Part shown: positions 44,480-55,899 of the stretch, piece by piece
Layout: each line of letters starts with the position of its first letter
Numbering within the stretch: position 1 is the stretch's first letter
The notes under the pieces: generated by a model
Databases searched by the model: none
Seen by the model: the letters and a program-made list of their open reading frames with translations, nothing else
Told to the model about the DNA's origin: nothing
Translations under genes and position numbers: made by a program
Assembly: GCA_944472135.2 (NCBI GenBank)
Contig: OX235262.1
Coordinates: 27,699,362 to 27,763,361, forward strand
DNA length: 64,000 nt
Reading direction: 5' to 3'
Source of the DNA: Trichobilharzia regenti
Lineage: Eukaryota > Platyhelminthes > Trematoda > Strigeidida > Schistosomatidae

Positions 44480-45625
44480 TTCTATAGAAAGTGCGAACTA
44501 GCTTTCTGGTATCTCATTCATAAAAATTAATATTCTCTCAAATCTTTGATCTACTTCCGTTGAATTAATGTTCATATGAAGTGTTTATTCTGATAATTTA
44601 TGACAACATTTCATGGATACAAATTTTTATTTCTATATAACTTTAACCAACCAGTAAATTAATACGAAGAAGAAAGGAGTCATACAGAAACGTTCGTGAC
44701 TTCAACAGAAACGCATAAGATTTTAAAGTGAATTAAAGCCAATTTTTTATAATTCTCAAAAACGAAATCAAGAAAATCACGAACCAAAATTGTTGCATTG
44801 CATTCAGTTCTTCTTCAAATTTTATTATACATATAGAAATCAAGAAATATATGAAAGGTTTCCTGTATATTCACAATTTCTTCTGTGAACAGATACTAGG
44901 CCTTCGTTAATACCGAATCATCTAAATCCTTACGTCAAACAGTTCTTGTGTTTCATAGAAGATAGTGGAAACTAGAATAAACAAACTTAAGTGTTATATG
45001 AAGAAGGTGACCCTGTGAATTTAACACTGAGACGAGCAATTTGACTGATATGTATGGAGTTCCACTTTTTGATATATAGAGCCACAAATTTATTAAGGCT
45101 GATTTGAAAAACGATAGTGAAATAGTAAGTGCTCTCCTTGATTTTTAGGACGACTAAAATAAAGATCCATTGCACGAGAAATCAAAACCTAGAAGCCTGG
45201 TAATTCCTAAACCGAAATTGGAAATATCTGGAACGTCAATGCACTGCACTGACTGTTGCAACTAAACACTCCATTTTTAAATATTTTTCCCATCAAATGT
45301 TGACAGACAAGTTTGGATAGGTCGACTGTTGTATCACCGCAACCAAACATTTATCAGATAAAGCTACTTGGAATTTATATTCACAAGGGTCGGACCTGTA
45401 GGTGTTTCCTCACCGAATAACCGCTTAGACAAATAGAACGCGTACAGAAAACTGTCGCTTGAAAGGAACGTTTTGTCTTATTTAATCTAAGCTTTTCAAT
45501 GTTCTCCTTGACTTTTGTTTTCTGCTGTTGACGTTCTGATGATGTTACTCAACTTAAGCGATTTATAAGTTAGCCATTTCAGTTGTTTGTTATTCTTTAC
45601 TTTGGATCTAGTAGCTCACTGAATT
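44480..45625. other. Unassigned stretch
   Basis: AT-rich. No supported gene or element. Confidence 0.4.
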
Positions 45626-45627
45626 TT

Positions 45628-45820
45628 ATTTTTTATTTTTGATTACAGCTTGATTCCACACCGTATTTTGGTACAAGTATGGAGTTTTCAGCATGTGATA
45701 TCGGTATCCCAAATTTTGCAGGCCGACCATTGATATCAGGTGTGCGTCGACAGTGGATCCAACGCCGGACCATGTGCATGGGCGGCGACAATCCTAGCCG
45801 CTGTGCCACCAACGATGAGT
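45628..45820 (-). repeat. SINE-1 copy, reverse
   Basis: Starts with TTTGATTACAGCTTGATTCC, carries GTACAAGTATGGAGTTTTCA (CR1-type tail in reverse), GGCCGACCATTGATATCAGG, and ends with the box A complement CCGCTGTGCCACC. The middle has a small rearrangement around box B. Confidence 0.8.
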
Positions 45821-46004
45821 CAACGTGAAGATCGTTGGTTAAAGTTCTTCCAATGTCTAAATTCATTTACAATTGTCGTTCATCATATGATTTATACACT
45901 AATTCCTAGTATGACGCTTTTCAAAAGATTATGATGATACTAATATTATCTAAAACAAAACTGGTGATTAATCTAAAGCTAGTGAGTCTCCACCTAAAAA
46001 AAAT

Positions 46005-46182
46005 GGGGATAAATAGGGTAAACGCCGCTGAGAAAACTTTCGAATGATATCACAAGCCAGGCAATCGATCGAGTGGATTCCGAATCGGAAACGATGAGAG
46101 GGTAACATGGTGGAGGTGAGAGATTATAGGCAATCGTGAACCCAGCTAAAGATGACAGCAGAAAATATAACAAAGTGAGGTA
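46005..46182 (+). pseudogene. RTE-like LINE 3' end fragment, decayed
   Basis: GAATGATATCACAAGCCAGG, GATTCCGAATCGGAAACG and GGCAATCGTGAACCCAGCT correspond to the blocks at 28300-28440. The final tail is not clear. Confidence 0.45.
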
Positions 46183-46184
46183 AA

Positions 46185-47530
46185 GTAATAGTAATAACAA
46201 TACTGAGTCCAACTACTAAGAGCAAATGGCACATGGCCACATAATCTCTATCCAATATCAATATCAGATATAATAATAACCTTAACACAGTTGCATTCAT
46301 TTGCTGACGAAGAGAAACGCAAATATTCTACTCATTGTTCTCATTAATATTAAAAAATGAATATCGGTAAGTTAAAGATTACTGAAGAATGTACACAACA
46401 GTGCGAGTAAATGAAACGTAGTCTGTAAGTCTTTAATTACATAAAAATTATTTCAGTCAAGCATTCGTGTTTTAAGCACAAGGGAACTGAAGACAGGAAA
46501 AATAACCACTTTTTAATTGAAAATAACGAACGAACCAGTAATAGAATAATTGAGGAACTTCAGTGCAAATTAAGAGCATCTATACAAAATGCATTCTGAT
46601 ATAATAAACGACCAGCACCTTTCCTCCCACTTCCACTCACAATCTTCAAAGTTATTCTGAGTCTAAAGCTTTTTATTTAACTGTGCAGATGTTGTTTTTT
46701 TTCGAAATTTTAAGAGAGCTTCGTTACGACCAATTAGGAAAATGCCTAAAGATTCACATTTTAAAAAAAATCATAAAAAGAAACTGATTAATGAACAAGG
46801 AGAATTTCTTCCTTAGCTTCTACATTTATATAACAGTGACAATTTAGAAAAATATTGTTCTTAACTATAATTATAAGGTTTTAATTTACACTGACTCAAT
46901 AGTGTCGATAGATGACATTACAAAAGCACCAGTGAGAGAGGTGTATAATGCATTAATAGAGCATTAAACTGAATATCAGGTAAATTAAGGCAAGTAATAC
47001 AGAATTTATGAATTTATAGTTTTGACAGTGGACCAGGGTAGCAATAGTGGCTAGCTAGATGTATATATTTTGCACGCAGAGCTCTGGGTGATTTAAGTGA
47101 ATTACCATAGCCTCTGATGTTCAGCGTGTTCAGGATCTAGAGGCCTTTGATAATTTTTTCCATACCCAGTAGACGACAGAGAAAGACTCTTCAGTGTGAC
47201 CTGTTTGAATGAGGTGATTTAATATAGACCTGTTAACGGTTTCAACAACACCTTGATTTAGTCATATTGATAAGTATTTCCAAGCACGAAAAATTAAGTT
47301 CCTAGAGGAACAGTCAATATATCTGGGGGAGAGTTAAACTTTAAGCACCGCTTACTACGAATCAGCAACTGACCTTGATTGCACCACTCTCACGAAGGAG
47401 GCATTTTCGAAAGAGGCTACAGTCAGTTTCAAGGTCATGATGAGTTCCTGCGTCGGCTGGTTATATGTTTTCGTGAATTCGATTTCCATTGAATTTTAAA
47501 GGTTTTTTTGCATGTTTTTCCCATTTTGCA
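46185..47530. other. Unassigned stretch, possible intron
   Basis: No recognised element. If the candidate exon at 47532-47651 is real, this is intron sequence of its gene. Confidence 0.35.
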
Positions 47531-47531
47531 G

Positions 47532-47651
47532 TGTGTAGATCAGTTTATGTCACTGGATACTACTATTAAGGTGATTTTTAGCCTAAAGTTCCCAGTTTTT
47601 ATGTTGGTAGTCAAGGGTTATGGTGAACCTGCAATGATTCAGCCAAATAAG
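47532..47651 (+). CDS. Candidate internal exon (120 nt, phase 0)
   Basis: A pyrimidine-rich acceptor (TTTTTCCCATTTTGCAG) precedes and a donor-like AAG/GTATAC follows. The exon is open for exactly 40 codons, in phase 0 at both ends: MSLDTTIKVIFSLKFPVFML continuing to VVKGYGEPAMIQ. The pattern of alternating hydrophobic residues ending in KGYGEPA recalls strands of MSP/ASH-type beta-sandwich domains of axonemal proteins, but it is too short to be sure. No partner exon was found in the window. Confidence 0.35.
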
Positions 47652-47659
47652 GTATACTT

Positions 47660-48260
47660 TTCTAATATATTAACCTTATTCAATAAGTAAACTGCCTAAC
47701 CGTTCTGCTATTGTTTGAGATTAAAACTAAGAGCTGGTTTCTTATCATGATTGAAAGTAAATGGAACCGACTGGGTTTGCTTATCCGCTCTGTTCCATCC
47801 CTCACAGGACAAATTAGTCTCGAACTAGCGTTATTTCAGAACTAAAAGACTCAATTCAGCACCTAGGTATCATTGTAAGCATGACCAGCGTTATTTGAGA
47901 AAATGGTGGGTAAATAAGAGCTTCAGTTACCATAAAAAGGCCTTATCGATGAATAGGTTAGAATAAGTTTATGAATATAGTAGGCTTGGTGGTGTTGCGG
48001 TCTAAGTGATAAATCGTATTAATCACCGTTATTCAGGATATGCTATGAACCGCAAATGCTCGGCTGAAAAACGTAGTAAATAAGGCACAGATCGTTTTAA
48101 TTTCTAAGTGACTTTCAAAGCGCTCTCTTAACGAAACAATCAACCAAAGTATTCTTTAAACTGTCGGTCTTAGCCTTTTGAAAGGAAAGGAAGTGTAACT
48201 GCAGTTTATACATACATGTTTATATTCTGAATACAAATGGAAATAAAAAGGTAATACAAA
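47660..48260. other. 3' flank of the MULE gene, unassigned
   Basis: No convincing AATAAA signal close to the stop codon on the minus strand and no recognisable terminal inverted repeat. A CTTTTTATTTCC stretch lies about 25 bp past the stop. Confidence 0.4.
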
Positions 48261-48265
48261 TATTT

Positions 48266-50440
48266 TCACAAAAATAATCGATTAACAGGGGCACGTCGTA
48301 ATCTTAAAGTTGTTTGCGGTTCATTTGCTAGCAAACTGTCCAACCTTCTGGTAAACTCCGCTATTTCCCGCAGTGCAGCATCCGGATTTCTTCGGTTCAG
48401 ACTGTTGAGACGATATCTTAAGCGTTCATAAGCATTTCGAAACGCGTTGTTTGGTTCCGGTATTAACCGGATGGCCCTCGGAATGTTGTCCGTTGTGTTA
48501 TATACACGTGTCCACCTCTCACTATTCCTCAGAATATCTAAGAGTAACATTTAAAGAAATGGAACATACCACAATTTAGATATGAGTTCAAGAACGCCTC
48601 AACGACATGTGCACAAGGCAAATTGTATGCGCAGTATGTCCAACATGTGCATTTCGCCTCGTTCCTGTTTACGAAGAATATGTGACCACCTTCTGCGTAA
48701 AAAACTGAGGTAGAAGATATTGAATGGAAGAAGAAGGAACGCCTTTGTAAATCTAACACAACTTTCTGGGCAGCAAACGGTGTGAGACTCCGTAAATGAG
48801 ACTTCAGGGAATTAGGTACCTAGGATAAATCGTAAATTATCTTCGAACTTACATCGTAATTGTAGTATTTAGCAAGCATCCACTGGCCCTGACGTATTTT
48901 ACGCATGGTTGTGTGGTCGATCCACCTCCATATTTTCCATAGCGTCAGTTCCATAGGATCACCTTTACGTAGATATCTTTTCAACTGCCTATGAGCATTC
49001 TCAACTCTGTTGTTAGTATTGTTCCCCATGCTGATGGTGAACCTGTTGCACGATGCAGCCCAATATTTGCGTGTTCTTAGCCAGTACCTTCTAATGTAAG
49101 CACCAGCCTCAGCGTCTACAATACTTATGAGGTTTAGGTAACGCCAAAACCTTTGGCAATATACTCTGATTTGCTAACCTACCTGTCATAACTGCGCGTG
49201 TGCGCCATTCGATACAACCACTTTTTAACAAGCTGGTTTGGGAACTGTTTTCCCTATGTCAGTTAATGGGAATGTAACTTACCTTCCTTCTGAATGCCTG
49301 GCATACATGGAAAAGACACAAAACAATATTGCAACTAGGGAATTCCTCCTTTAGGGCTTTCATCTGTGCAGTTGCACAGTCGACAGTGAATGTTAATGTT
49401 TTCGATGTATCCACCATAAATCTCTTAAACGTTTGCAATATCTCCTTGATATCTGCAAACGTTTCTCTCCTAGTAAGAGCAAACAAAACAGTCCTTCCTC
49501 TTCCGAATCCATCAGTCACAACAAACTGATATAAAGGCCATCTGTAACAAATTTGGAAAAGGAATTATACCTTGTTGTACTGAAACTTACCCCATCTTAT
49601 TCGTTTTGTAAGTACAATCGATTCCAACTACTTCTGGAAACTTATGATACACGTCTATCATATCATTACGAGCAAAAATGATTTTAGATACAAAGCCTGC
49701 GTTGTCCTGCAAAACTTTAACTGGACCTGTCTGCCTCAGTCGATGAAGCAGCTCTTCCAAACAACCAATTTCTATTCTACTGCACCATTTATTTTGATAG
49801 GACTTACGTTTATTTATCTTAGCCCGCATGTTTTTAATATCGTTATACAGGAGCGCTTTTCCGAACTTCTCATGTGCTAGATCCATGATTTCATGGACAT
49901 CAGTATTCCTTTCAATGAACGGTTGGATAATTGCCATTTCTTGTGATGATAACCGACGTCTAGATACATCGGTGGACATAAAACTTGCTGTGCAGGGATG
50001 GTTATGCACAGTTTTGTACTTGGTTATCATGTATACGTTGGATTTCCGCTGGACTAGAATTATTGACTGACATGATGTACTTTTGAACCTTAAAATTTTT
50101 AAAATTTGCACACGCAGCCAACTTACCCTCTGTTCCTAAAGCCAGCACCTCGGGGAGCACGATGACTTCCAAAAGTGCATTTAAACTTCACAAACTTGTA
50201 GTCATCAGCACCGGATGGATCTTTTTTACTTGAATCAACACGATAGGATGTATTGGATTCCTTTCAAAGAAATAAAGAACAACTTAGTACCTTCATAAAT
50301 GTGTCTAAAGCTTCCTTAAATTGTGTCCATGTATAAAATATACAACACAACATTATCCTTTGGAATATAGCTGTTACATCACACAATAAAGATGATATAT
50401 TTCTTGAAGTAGACGCAGTAGGAGTACTTTGCAACATCAT
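48266..50440 (-). CDS. MULE (Mutator-like) transposase with SWIM finger, 8 exons, apparently intact
   Basis: Exons on the minus strand: 50440-50291, 50260-50127, 50088-49591, 49541-49283, 49244-49183, 49150-48853, 48819-48570 and 48537-48266. They total 1923 nt, a multiple of three, and read open to a TGA stop. All seven introns (30-49 nt) start GT and end AG. An in-frame TAA sits directly before the chosen ATG. Domains: N-terminal binding region (FVKFKCTFGSHRAPRGAG); a VGIDCTYKTNKMG block with the first catalytic Asp, continuing across an intron into WPLYQFVVTDGFGRGRTVLF; FTVDCATAQMKAL with the second Asp; CNIVLCLFHVCQAF; NNTNNRVENAHRQLK with the catalytic Glu; and a SWIM finger C-T-C...C-A-H (KCTCWTYCAYNLPCAHV). 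It would cut and paste DNA in the nucleus. Mutator-like families (Curupira) are known in schistosomes. With no terminal repeats seen, a domesticated gene is possible. Confidence 0.85.
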
Positions 50441-51190
50441 TTAATCGTTTTAACAATTCCTAACGTGCACAACACTATGACTTCAAGTAAATAAACACTA
50501 GTATATATTTCAGTGCTTATATACCACTGGCCATGACCTTGTCAATTTACTTCATTTATGCTGACGTAGTACGCACAATTCCCACAAATCATTGAAGTGA
50601 CAACTTAAAAAAGTAGATTAGTTACTACATACATATTTCTACATGTAATAATTCAGGACACATTAAATTTATAGAAATGGTAGTTGAATTATATTCGCCT
50701 AGTAACCAAAATGGCATACATCCTATTTTGGACTAAAATAAATGCATCAAAATTATTGTTGATTTATATTCACTTTCTGGACATTCTCATACATCTCAAT
50801 ATACTTTAAACATCAACAATGCATCCAAATAGCGTGTGACTGTCACACTACACTCACACCAAAAAAATTAACACGCCATTATATTATGGTAAGGTAAGCC
50901 CGAAATTTTACTGACTGTAAATTTCCGTGTCAAAATAAAGAGATTGGCGCTTTAATTTATATTTTAGACCAATAAAAAGCCAGCTAGCCAACAGCCAATA
51001 AAAAACTGCCTATATCTATTTTCGGCATTTTCGTGTATGGAATACATATATTTGCGAAAAAATTCATAAAAATTGTACAAAAGTGTTGCAGAAGATAGCT
51101 TTCTCTTACAAGTGATAAAAATATTTCTCAATTTTAGGTTGGAGTATCAACAGAGTAATTTTACCACATCCTATGCGTGTTATTATCTAG
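50441..51190. other. 5' flank of the MULE gene
   Basis: AT-rich sequence with no clear promoter element. No recognised transposon. A TGTGACTGTCACA palindrome lies at about 50837-50849. Confidence 0.4.
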
Positions 51191-51192
51191 GT

Positions 51193-51360
51193 GTTCTAAC
51201 CCTGATCTTTCCTAAACCTAACCCTAAAGTGAAAATATCTTTAAACTGACTGTAATCTAACACAAACCAACCCTAGCGTCCCCTTTATTAGGTTAACCTA
51301 ACCCTAAGCTGTCCTTGGCCTGAACCGTAACTTAATCTTTCTCAAATATAACCTGAGACC
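51193..51360. repeat. CCTAA-rich, degenerate telomere-like tract
   Basis: Within about 165 bp are CTAACCCTG, CCTAAACCTAACCCTAAAG (51211-51229), AACCAACCCTAG, TTAACCTAACCCTAAGC (51293-51309) and TAACCTGAGACCC. The motif is the complement of TTAGGG, the telomere repeat of schistosomes. It is degenerate and not a tandem array. Confidence 0.5.
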
Positions 51361-51669
51361 CGGCAGATATCCCACTTAATAACATAACACTTCGCTGAGA
51401 ATATTTCATTGGTGATGGCAATATTATCTGCCAGGTTTCACTAACTTGCTCAGTAAACGTTTCAAGGTCACCGGCGTGGTTGCACTTCATTCGCAGTTAG
51501 TGGTGCTTAGAGTTTAACATGCCCATAACTGGTTCCATAGCAGCAGTTGAACAGATAGGTATAATTAGAGGTGGCTAGCCCAGGTATTTAGATTTAACTT
51601 TCAGAATCAAAAACACACACTTGATTTGCATGCATAGATTAAACTTCTGCGATTTATTTTCCCAGCAAA

Positions 51670-51860
51670 AATCGTTTGTGGGAAAAATTCATTTTGTTAA
51701 AGTCTCACAGTGTTACGCAGTAATATTTGCTGATAACCATGTTTCCAACGCAGTTTATTCCCATTCATAATCATAATCTAGTTACTCACACAACTAACTA
51801 ACTTCTTTTATATGATTCCACTATTTCTGATCTCTTCATTTGATTGCTGGTAAAGTCGAA
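51670..51860 (-). mobile_element. PLE family 2 terminal fragment, reverse
   Basis: GTTAAAGTCTCACAGTGTTA, GCAGTAATATTTGCTGATAA, CCATTCATAATCATAATC and ATATGATTCCACTATTTC follow the order of 20955-21100. It precedes forward family 2 coding sequence, giving inverted ends. Confidence 0.65.
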
Positions 51861-51884
51861 TAGATACTTATGCCTTACTTCATC

Positions 51885-52635
51885 TCATCCATTATCAGTA
51901 AAGGCAGGTTTAGTTAAGTGTCTAACAAACGGAGCAATAACATCAAGTAGTACACCAAAAAATGTGAACGATTAAATGAAACAGATAGAAGAATATAAGT
52001 TTCCAGACCTGGAATAATTTGAGCGCCAGTTGGTTGAGAGCTAGTTGGTTTTAAATCGCCTTCCTATAAAATTCATTAGGAATATCAAAAGTGGTCAACA
52101 GTAAAATAAAAATAATGGTGAAATTAATAGTGATAACATAAACAGCGAAGAATATAAGGCATCTACAGTTTTACCATCTAATGAAGGGATATCTGAAATC
52201 CTACGTGGCATTCAAACCTGCAAACTCACTAAGGTAGGACAAGCTCTATGGTTCAAATGACCCTGTCGGTTGATACAATAAGACAAAACCATATAACTTA
52301 CAAAATACCTTGCAATAACTGTGAGTTGGGTCAATTACATAAGCCAGACTAGTAGATCGCTGGTAGTCAGATTATCAGAACATAAAAATTAAGCTAAAGT
52401 CGGAATGATTGACCATACCCGCAAAGATAGAAAATTCATAAAAGAGTTCATCAACTGCACTGCAAGCATTAACAAATGACAACCACACAATAGGGTGGGA
52501 GTGGGTTAAATGCCAACAAGTAATGTAGGTAGGTGGAGATAGAGAGAGGTTGATTACATAGCCTTGGTTCATAGACTCTACACCCAACAAGTCCACTAGG
52601 AATGACTTATCACTCATACCGGAAATATGGATATA

Positions 52636-52672
<37 letters not shown>

Positions 52673-52800
52673 GAAGTTGGAAAGTAATGTGAGTACCTCG
52701 ATATGATTATGAGTAGCAACAAATTGTCCTGGAAGCGTGGTCATCAGTAAATATTACTGTGTAGCACTGTGAGACTTTGTCAAAATACATTTTATCCTCA
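51885..52800 (+). pseudogene. PLE family 2 copy: linker, GIY-YIG relic and 3' terminus
   Basis: The linker starts CTTCATCTCATCCATTATC and matches 62065-62460. The GIY-YIG part (52320-52600) equals 62480-62560 plus 62766-62960: AGTAGATCGCTGGTAGTCAG, TTATCAGAACATAAA, CAACCACACAATAGGGTGGG and AGACTCTACACCCAACAAGT. All frames are broken. The terminus is at 52700-52785 (GGTCATCAGTAAATATTACT, CACTGTGAGACTTTGTC). A (TA)n run sits inside at 52632-52669. Confidence 0.7.
52632..52669. repeat. (TA)n microsatellite inside a PLE
   Basis: About 19 TA units with one TG interruption, located where the copy at 63225 has only a short TGTATATAAATG. Confidence 0.9.
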
Positions 52801-52804
52801 ATGA

Positions 52805-53520
52805 ACTTCTTATACTCTACCACGGTGTAGGAGTTCTGTTCTTATATTTCACGGCAAAATTATTGGGCAAACACTAAAAGGGTCTGAAGATATAGTTTGT
52901 CCTTAACTCATCCATATTTCAGTTGTTTGATGCGATAAATTTTTAAAGTTGTTTTAGTAAATAAATCATCAAATGTCTGGACTTATGATTCCTAAAGATG
53001 TTGGAGATTAAACAATCAACAAGGCTTTTCTTTGTTCTACATATTTTAATTTTATAAACGTGTGCACTATTTGTTTTAGGCGGTGAACAGTTAACTATTA
53101 ATCCCACCTTATAATCTGAAGATATTGAATTCGAGCCCTCAGTGAGGTGAAGTCAAAAGTGTACACTACTCTACTCAGAAACCAAGGGATAATAATTACC
53201 CAATGTCTTTTCGTTTTCAGTGACTCTATAATTGATGTCGGTTTGCTATGAAATCTATATTAGTGTTAAAAATGTTATTTGCCTATTCAGGAAAACCCTA
53301 GAGGATGTTTATTTCAGAGAAATGTTTAATTTTGACCGATCGTTTTGTTGTTTATAATCAATAGATGGTTTGTGTCTTCATTTTGTCATAAAATATGTAT
53401 GACTTAGTAACATTTTAGTCTCGGATGTTTCAATTTTTGCTTTTCCTCAGTTTAATGAAGCGAAACACACACACACATGCATATTAATATATGTATTTTT
53501 AGCTTCTGCTTCACCTAATT
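52805..53520. other. Unassigned stretch
   Basis: AT-rich, with a short CA run near 53467. No supported gene or element. Confidence 0.4.
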
Positions 53521-53529
53521 ATAATGTTG

Positions 53530-54645
53530 TGATTATTAATCATTCCAGTGCCGCCGACAATTAAACATTTCATCCAACAGTTGTACGACAATGGTGCATG
53601 CAAAGCAATCCACAACGGGAAACTTACGGAATCCTTCAAAGTAAAGACGGGAGTAAGACAAGACTGCCTACTATCGCCAATGATTTTCCTGATTACAATA
53701 GATTGGATAATGTAACAGACAGCGGGCAGCGTGAAAACAGGCATAAAATGGACCCTACATCTCGAGTTCGCCGGTGATATGTGTCTGATTTCCTGCAAAC
53801 TTGAAGATATGCAAGTGAAAAGCAACAAGGTGGCAGAAGAAGCATCCAGAGAAGATAGGACTTCTTTCAGGTGAACACAGAGAAAACAGATCTGGTAATG
53901 AAGATTCCTGGCCAGCAGCAACAGCTACAGCAACGACAACAGACAACAATCAGTCAGCATAAATGGGAGGGATCTGAAAGAAGCAACCTCCTTCACCTAC
54001 CTACCTGGGAGGCGTCGTTTCAACTGCAGGCGGACGGAACTGATGAGGATATCAGAGCAAGGATCATCAAGAAAGCAAGGCAACCCCTTTTTTGCTGCCA
54101 AGTCTGTGTTTGATGAGGTCAACAGCGCTCAGCATGGAAATGAAAATAAGATCCGGATTTTCAACTCCAATGTGAAGTCAGTGGTACTCATTATACTGTT
54201 CAGAGACTCGGTGCGTCATAAAGAGCACATCAAACAAACTTCAGACCATCATTAACAGCTGTCCTCGCTCAGTACTCAAGATCAGATGGCCTGCCAGAAA
54301 AGATCACCAACAGGGATCTCTGGCGATGAGCGAACCAATCAGGAACCGACTGTGCAACAAATAGGCAGGAATAAGTGGAGATGGATTGGCTGGCCATACT
54401 CTGAGGAAACCATCAAGTGACATCAGTAGACAAGCCATTGCTCGAGTGGAATTTGAAATGGAAGTGGCGAGTTGGTCGTCAATGCAAGGGTGACTTGGAG
54501 GAGGTCATGTGAGGAGGAGATGAAAGCATGTGGGCAGACTTGGAGCCAGGTGAAAACTTTAGCAGAGAAGCGAAGGCAATGGAGACGTGCGGCTGAAGTC
54601 CTATGTTCCTCTAGGAATTAAAGGAAATAATAATATAACAATAAT
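53530..54645 (+). mobile_element. RTE-like LINE, 5'-truncated, longer copy
   Basis: The plus strand starts inside the reverse transcriptase: PPTIKHFIQQLYDNGACKAI, ESFKVKTGVRQDCLLSPMIF (motif B), LHLEFAGDMCLIS (motif C, the usual FADD changed to FAGD), then QVKSNKVAEEAS, ADGTDEDIRARIIKKARQP and NSNVKSV. It continues as in 24400-25000 with frameshifts and ends GTCCTATGTTCCTCTAGGAA, TTAAAGGAAATAATAATA. The damaged catalytic Asp and a stop after DWIM show it is dead. Confidence 0.8.
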
Positions 54646-54654
54646 ATTAATCAT

Positions 54655-55210
54655 TCCACATTTTATGCAGTACAGTATGTCAAACGTGTGTGTGTGGACA
54701 CATATACACAGGGAGGAGTAATCGTGCTTTGCTTGTGAGGATGAGAGAGCATATCCCGAAATGGTTAGAAAAACAAATGAATTGTGCAAAACCAATGGAC
54801 GCAGGTGTGAGACTACCAACTTCGTCTATAGCTAAACATATAATCGAGATGAACTCAACCATTAAGGTCATCTATAAAAATGGTCAAGGGTGCTTATTGG
54901 AATACGCTGAGGCTATAGCTATTCATAAACTTAAGCCAGCCTCACCCCTGTGTGTTCACAAACCATTTATTATTACTCTTGACCTACCTTGGAAATCCTT
55001 ATTTGATTGGATTACCAAACGTTGCGTTAATCATTCTTAAATCCCTTTTTTATCACTTTGTTTAATTTAATTGCCGTTAATTTTCATCATATATATCGAC
55101 TTGACCAGTAAATGTGTGATCAGATTGTTCAAAATGTATAGCGCAAATACACCACAAATGTCTTCAGTTAATCTCTATCTTCTAATAACATGCTGTTTAG
55201 CCAATTATGT
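54655..55210 (+). pseudogene. PLE family 3 GIY-YIG endonuclease end
   Basis: A plus-strand frame at 54690-55040 reads NVCVCGHIYTGRSNRALLVR (GIY-YIG core, YTG for YIG), MREHIPKWLEKQ, LPTSSIAKHIIEMN, EYAEAIAIHKLKP and PLCVHKPFIITLDLPW. A 3' untranslated part follows with GTGTGATCAGATTGTTCAAA. It begins directly after the RTE tail. It is open for 116 codons, the longest clean PLE frame after family 1 at 17.5 kb. Confidence 0.75.
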
Positions 55211-55279
55211 CTATCAATAAATTCAGAAGGGGTGTTTGTTTTATTTTTCAAGCCAGTCAGCTGGCTGCAACTCCAATCC

Positions 55280-55370
55280 AGTTAGTATTGGTGTTTCCAC
55301 TGGTATCTGAACTCAACACCCAGTGTTTCAAACTACGATGTTTTATCCACAATATGTGTATATCCATTGG
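55280..55370 (-). repeat. SM-alpha tRNA-like head fragment, reverse
   Basis: TTTCCACTGGTATCTGAACT, CAACACCCAGTGTTTCAAAC is the reverse of the head region at 56065-56100. No hammerhead is attached. Confidence 0.5.
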
Positions 55371-55899
55371 TAAAAATCGAGCTGGAGGGCATTTAATTTC
55401 CCTGAATGCAGACGTTCCCTATAATTTAAGTTTTTGTTTTGAAAACAAAGTAAAATTGCTTGTTATATGACGTGCTAACTAACTACTTTTTATTTGCTTT
55501 TAATTGTTTTATGTTCAATTTTGTTTTGTTTTTTTGTTTCAATGAATGTTATTTCTCAACCTAAAATAATTTTTATATCGTGAACATTCAGACAAATATT
55601 AATGAAGAGAAACAGCATGAATTCTGCAAAATATTGTTAAAACAATTTAATTTATGGTAAAAGATAAATAAAAATTTATTCATTATTCTGTTGTTAAATC
55701 ATTGAACTGCATAAAAAGAGAACACTACGACAATAAAAAGTCTTTCAGATACTACTTTTTCGCAGTTTGTCTGATAGAAAGTATTTTTAAAAGTTGAGTT
55801 ATGCATTGTTCTACAACAAATTATCAACGAAACATGAGATGCATTCAAATCTGATAAGAATACACAAACTGGAAGTTAGTATTTCATTCAATTTTAGAT

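Noticed and set aside
48118..50953. Terminal inverted repeat of the MULE (AAAGCGC and complement)
   Set aside because: Only seven bases match and the sequence further in diverges; no target duplication lies outside it.
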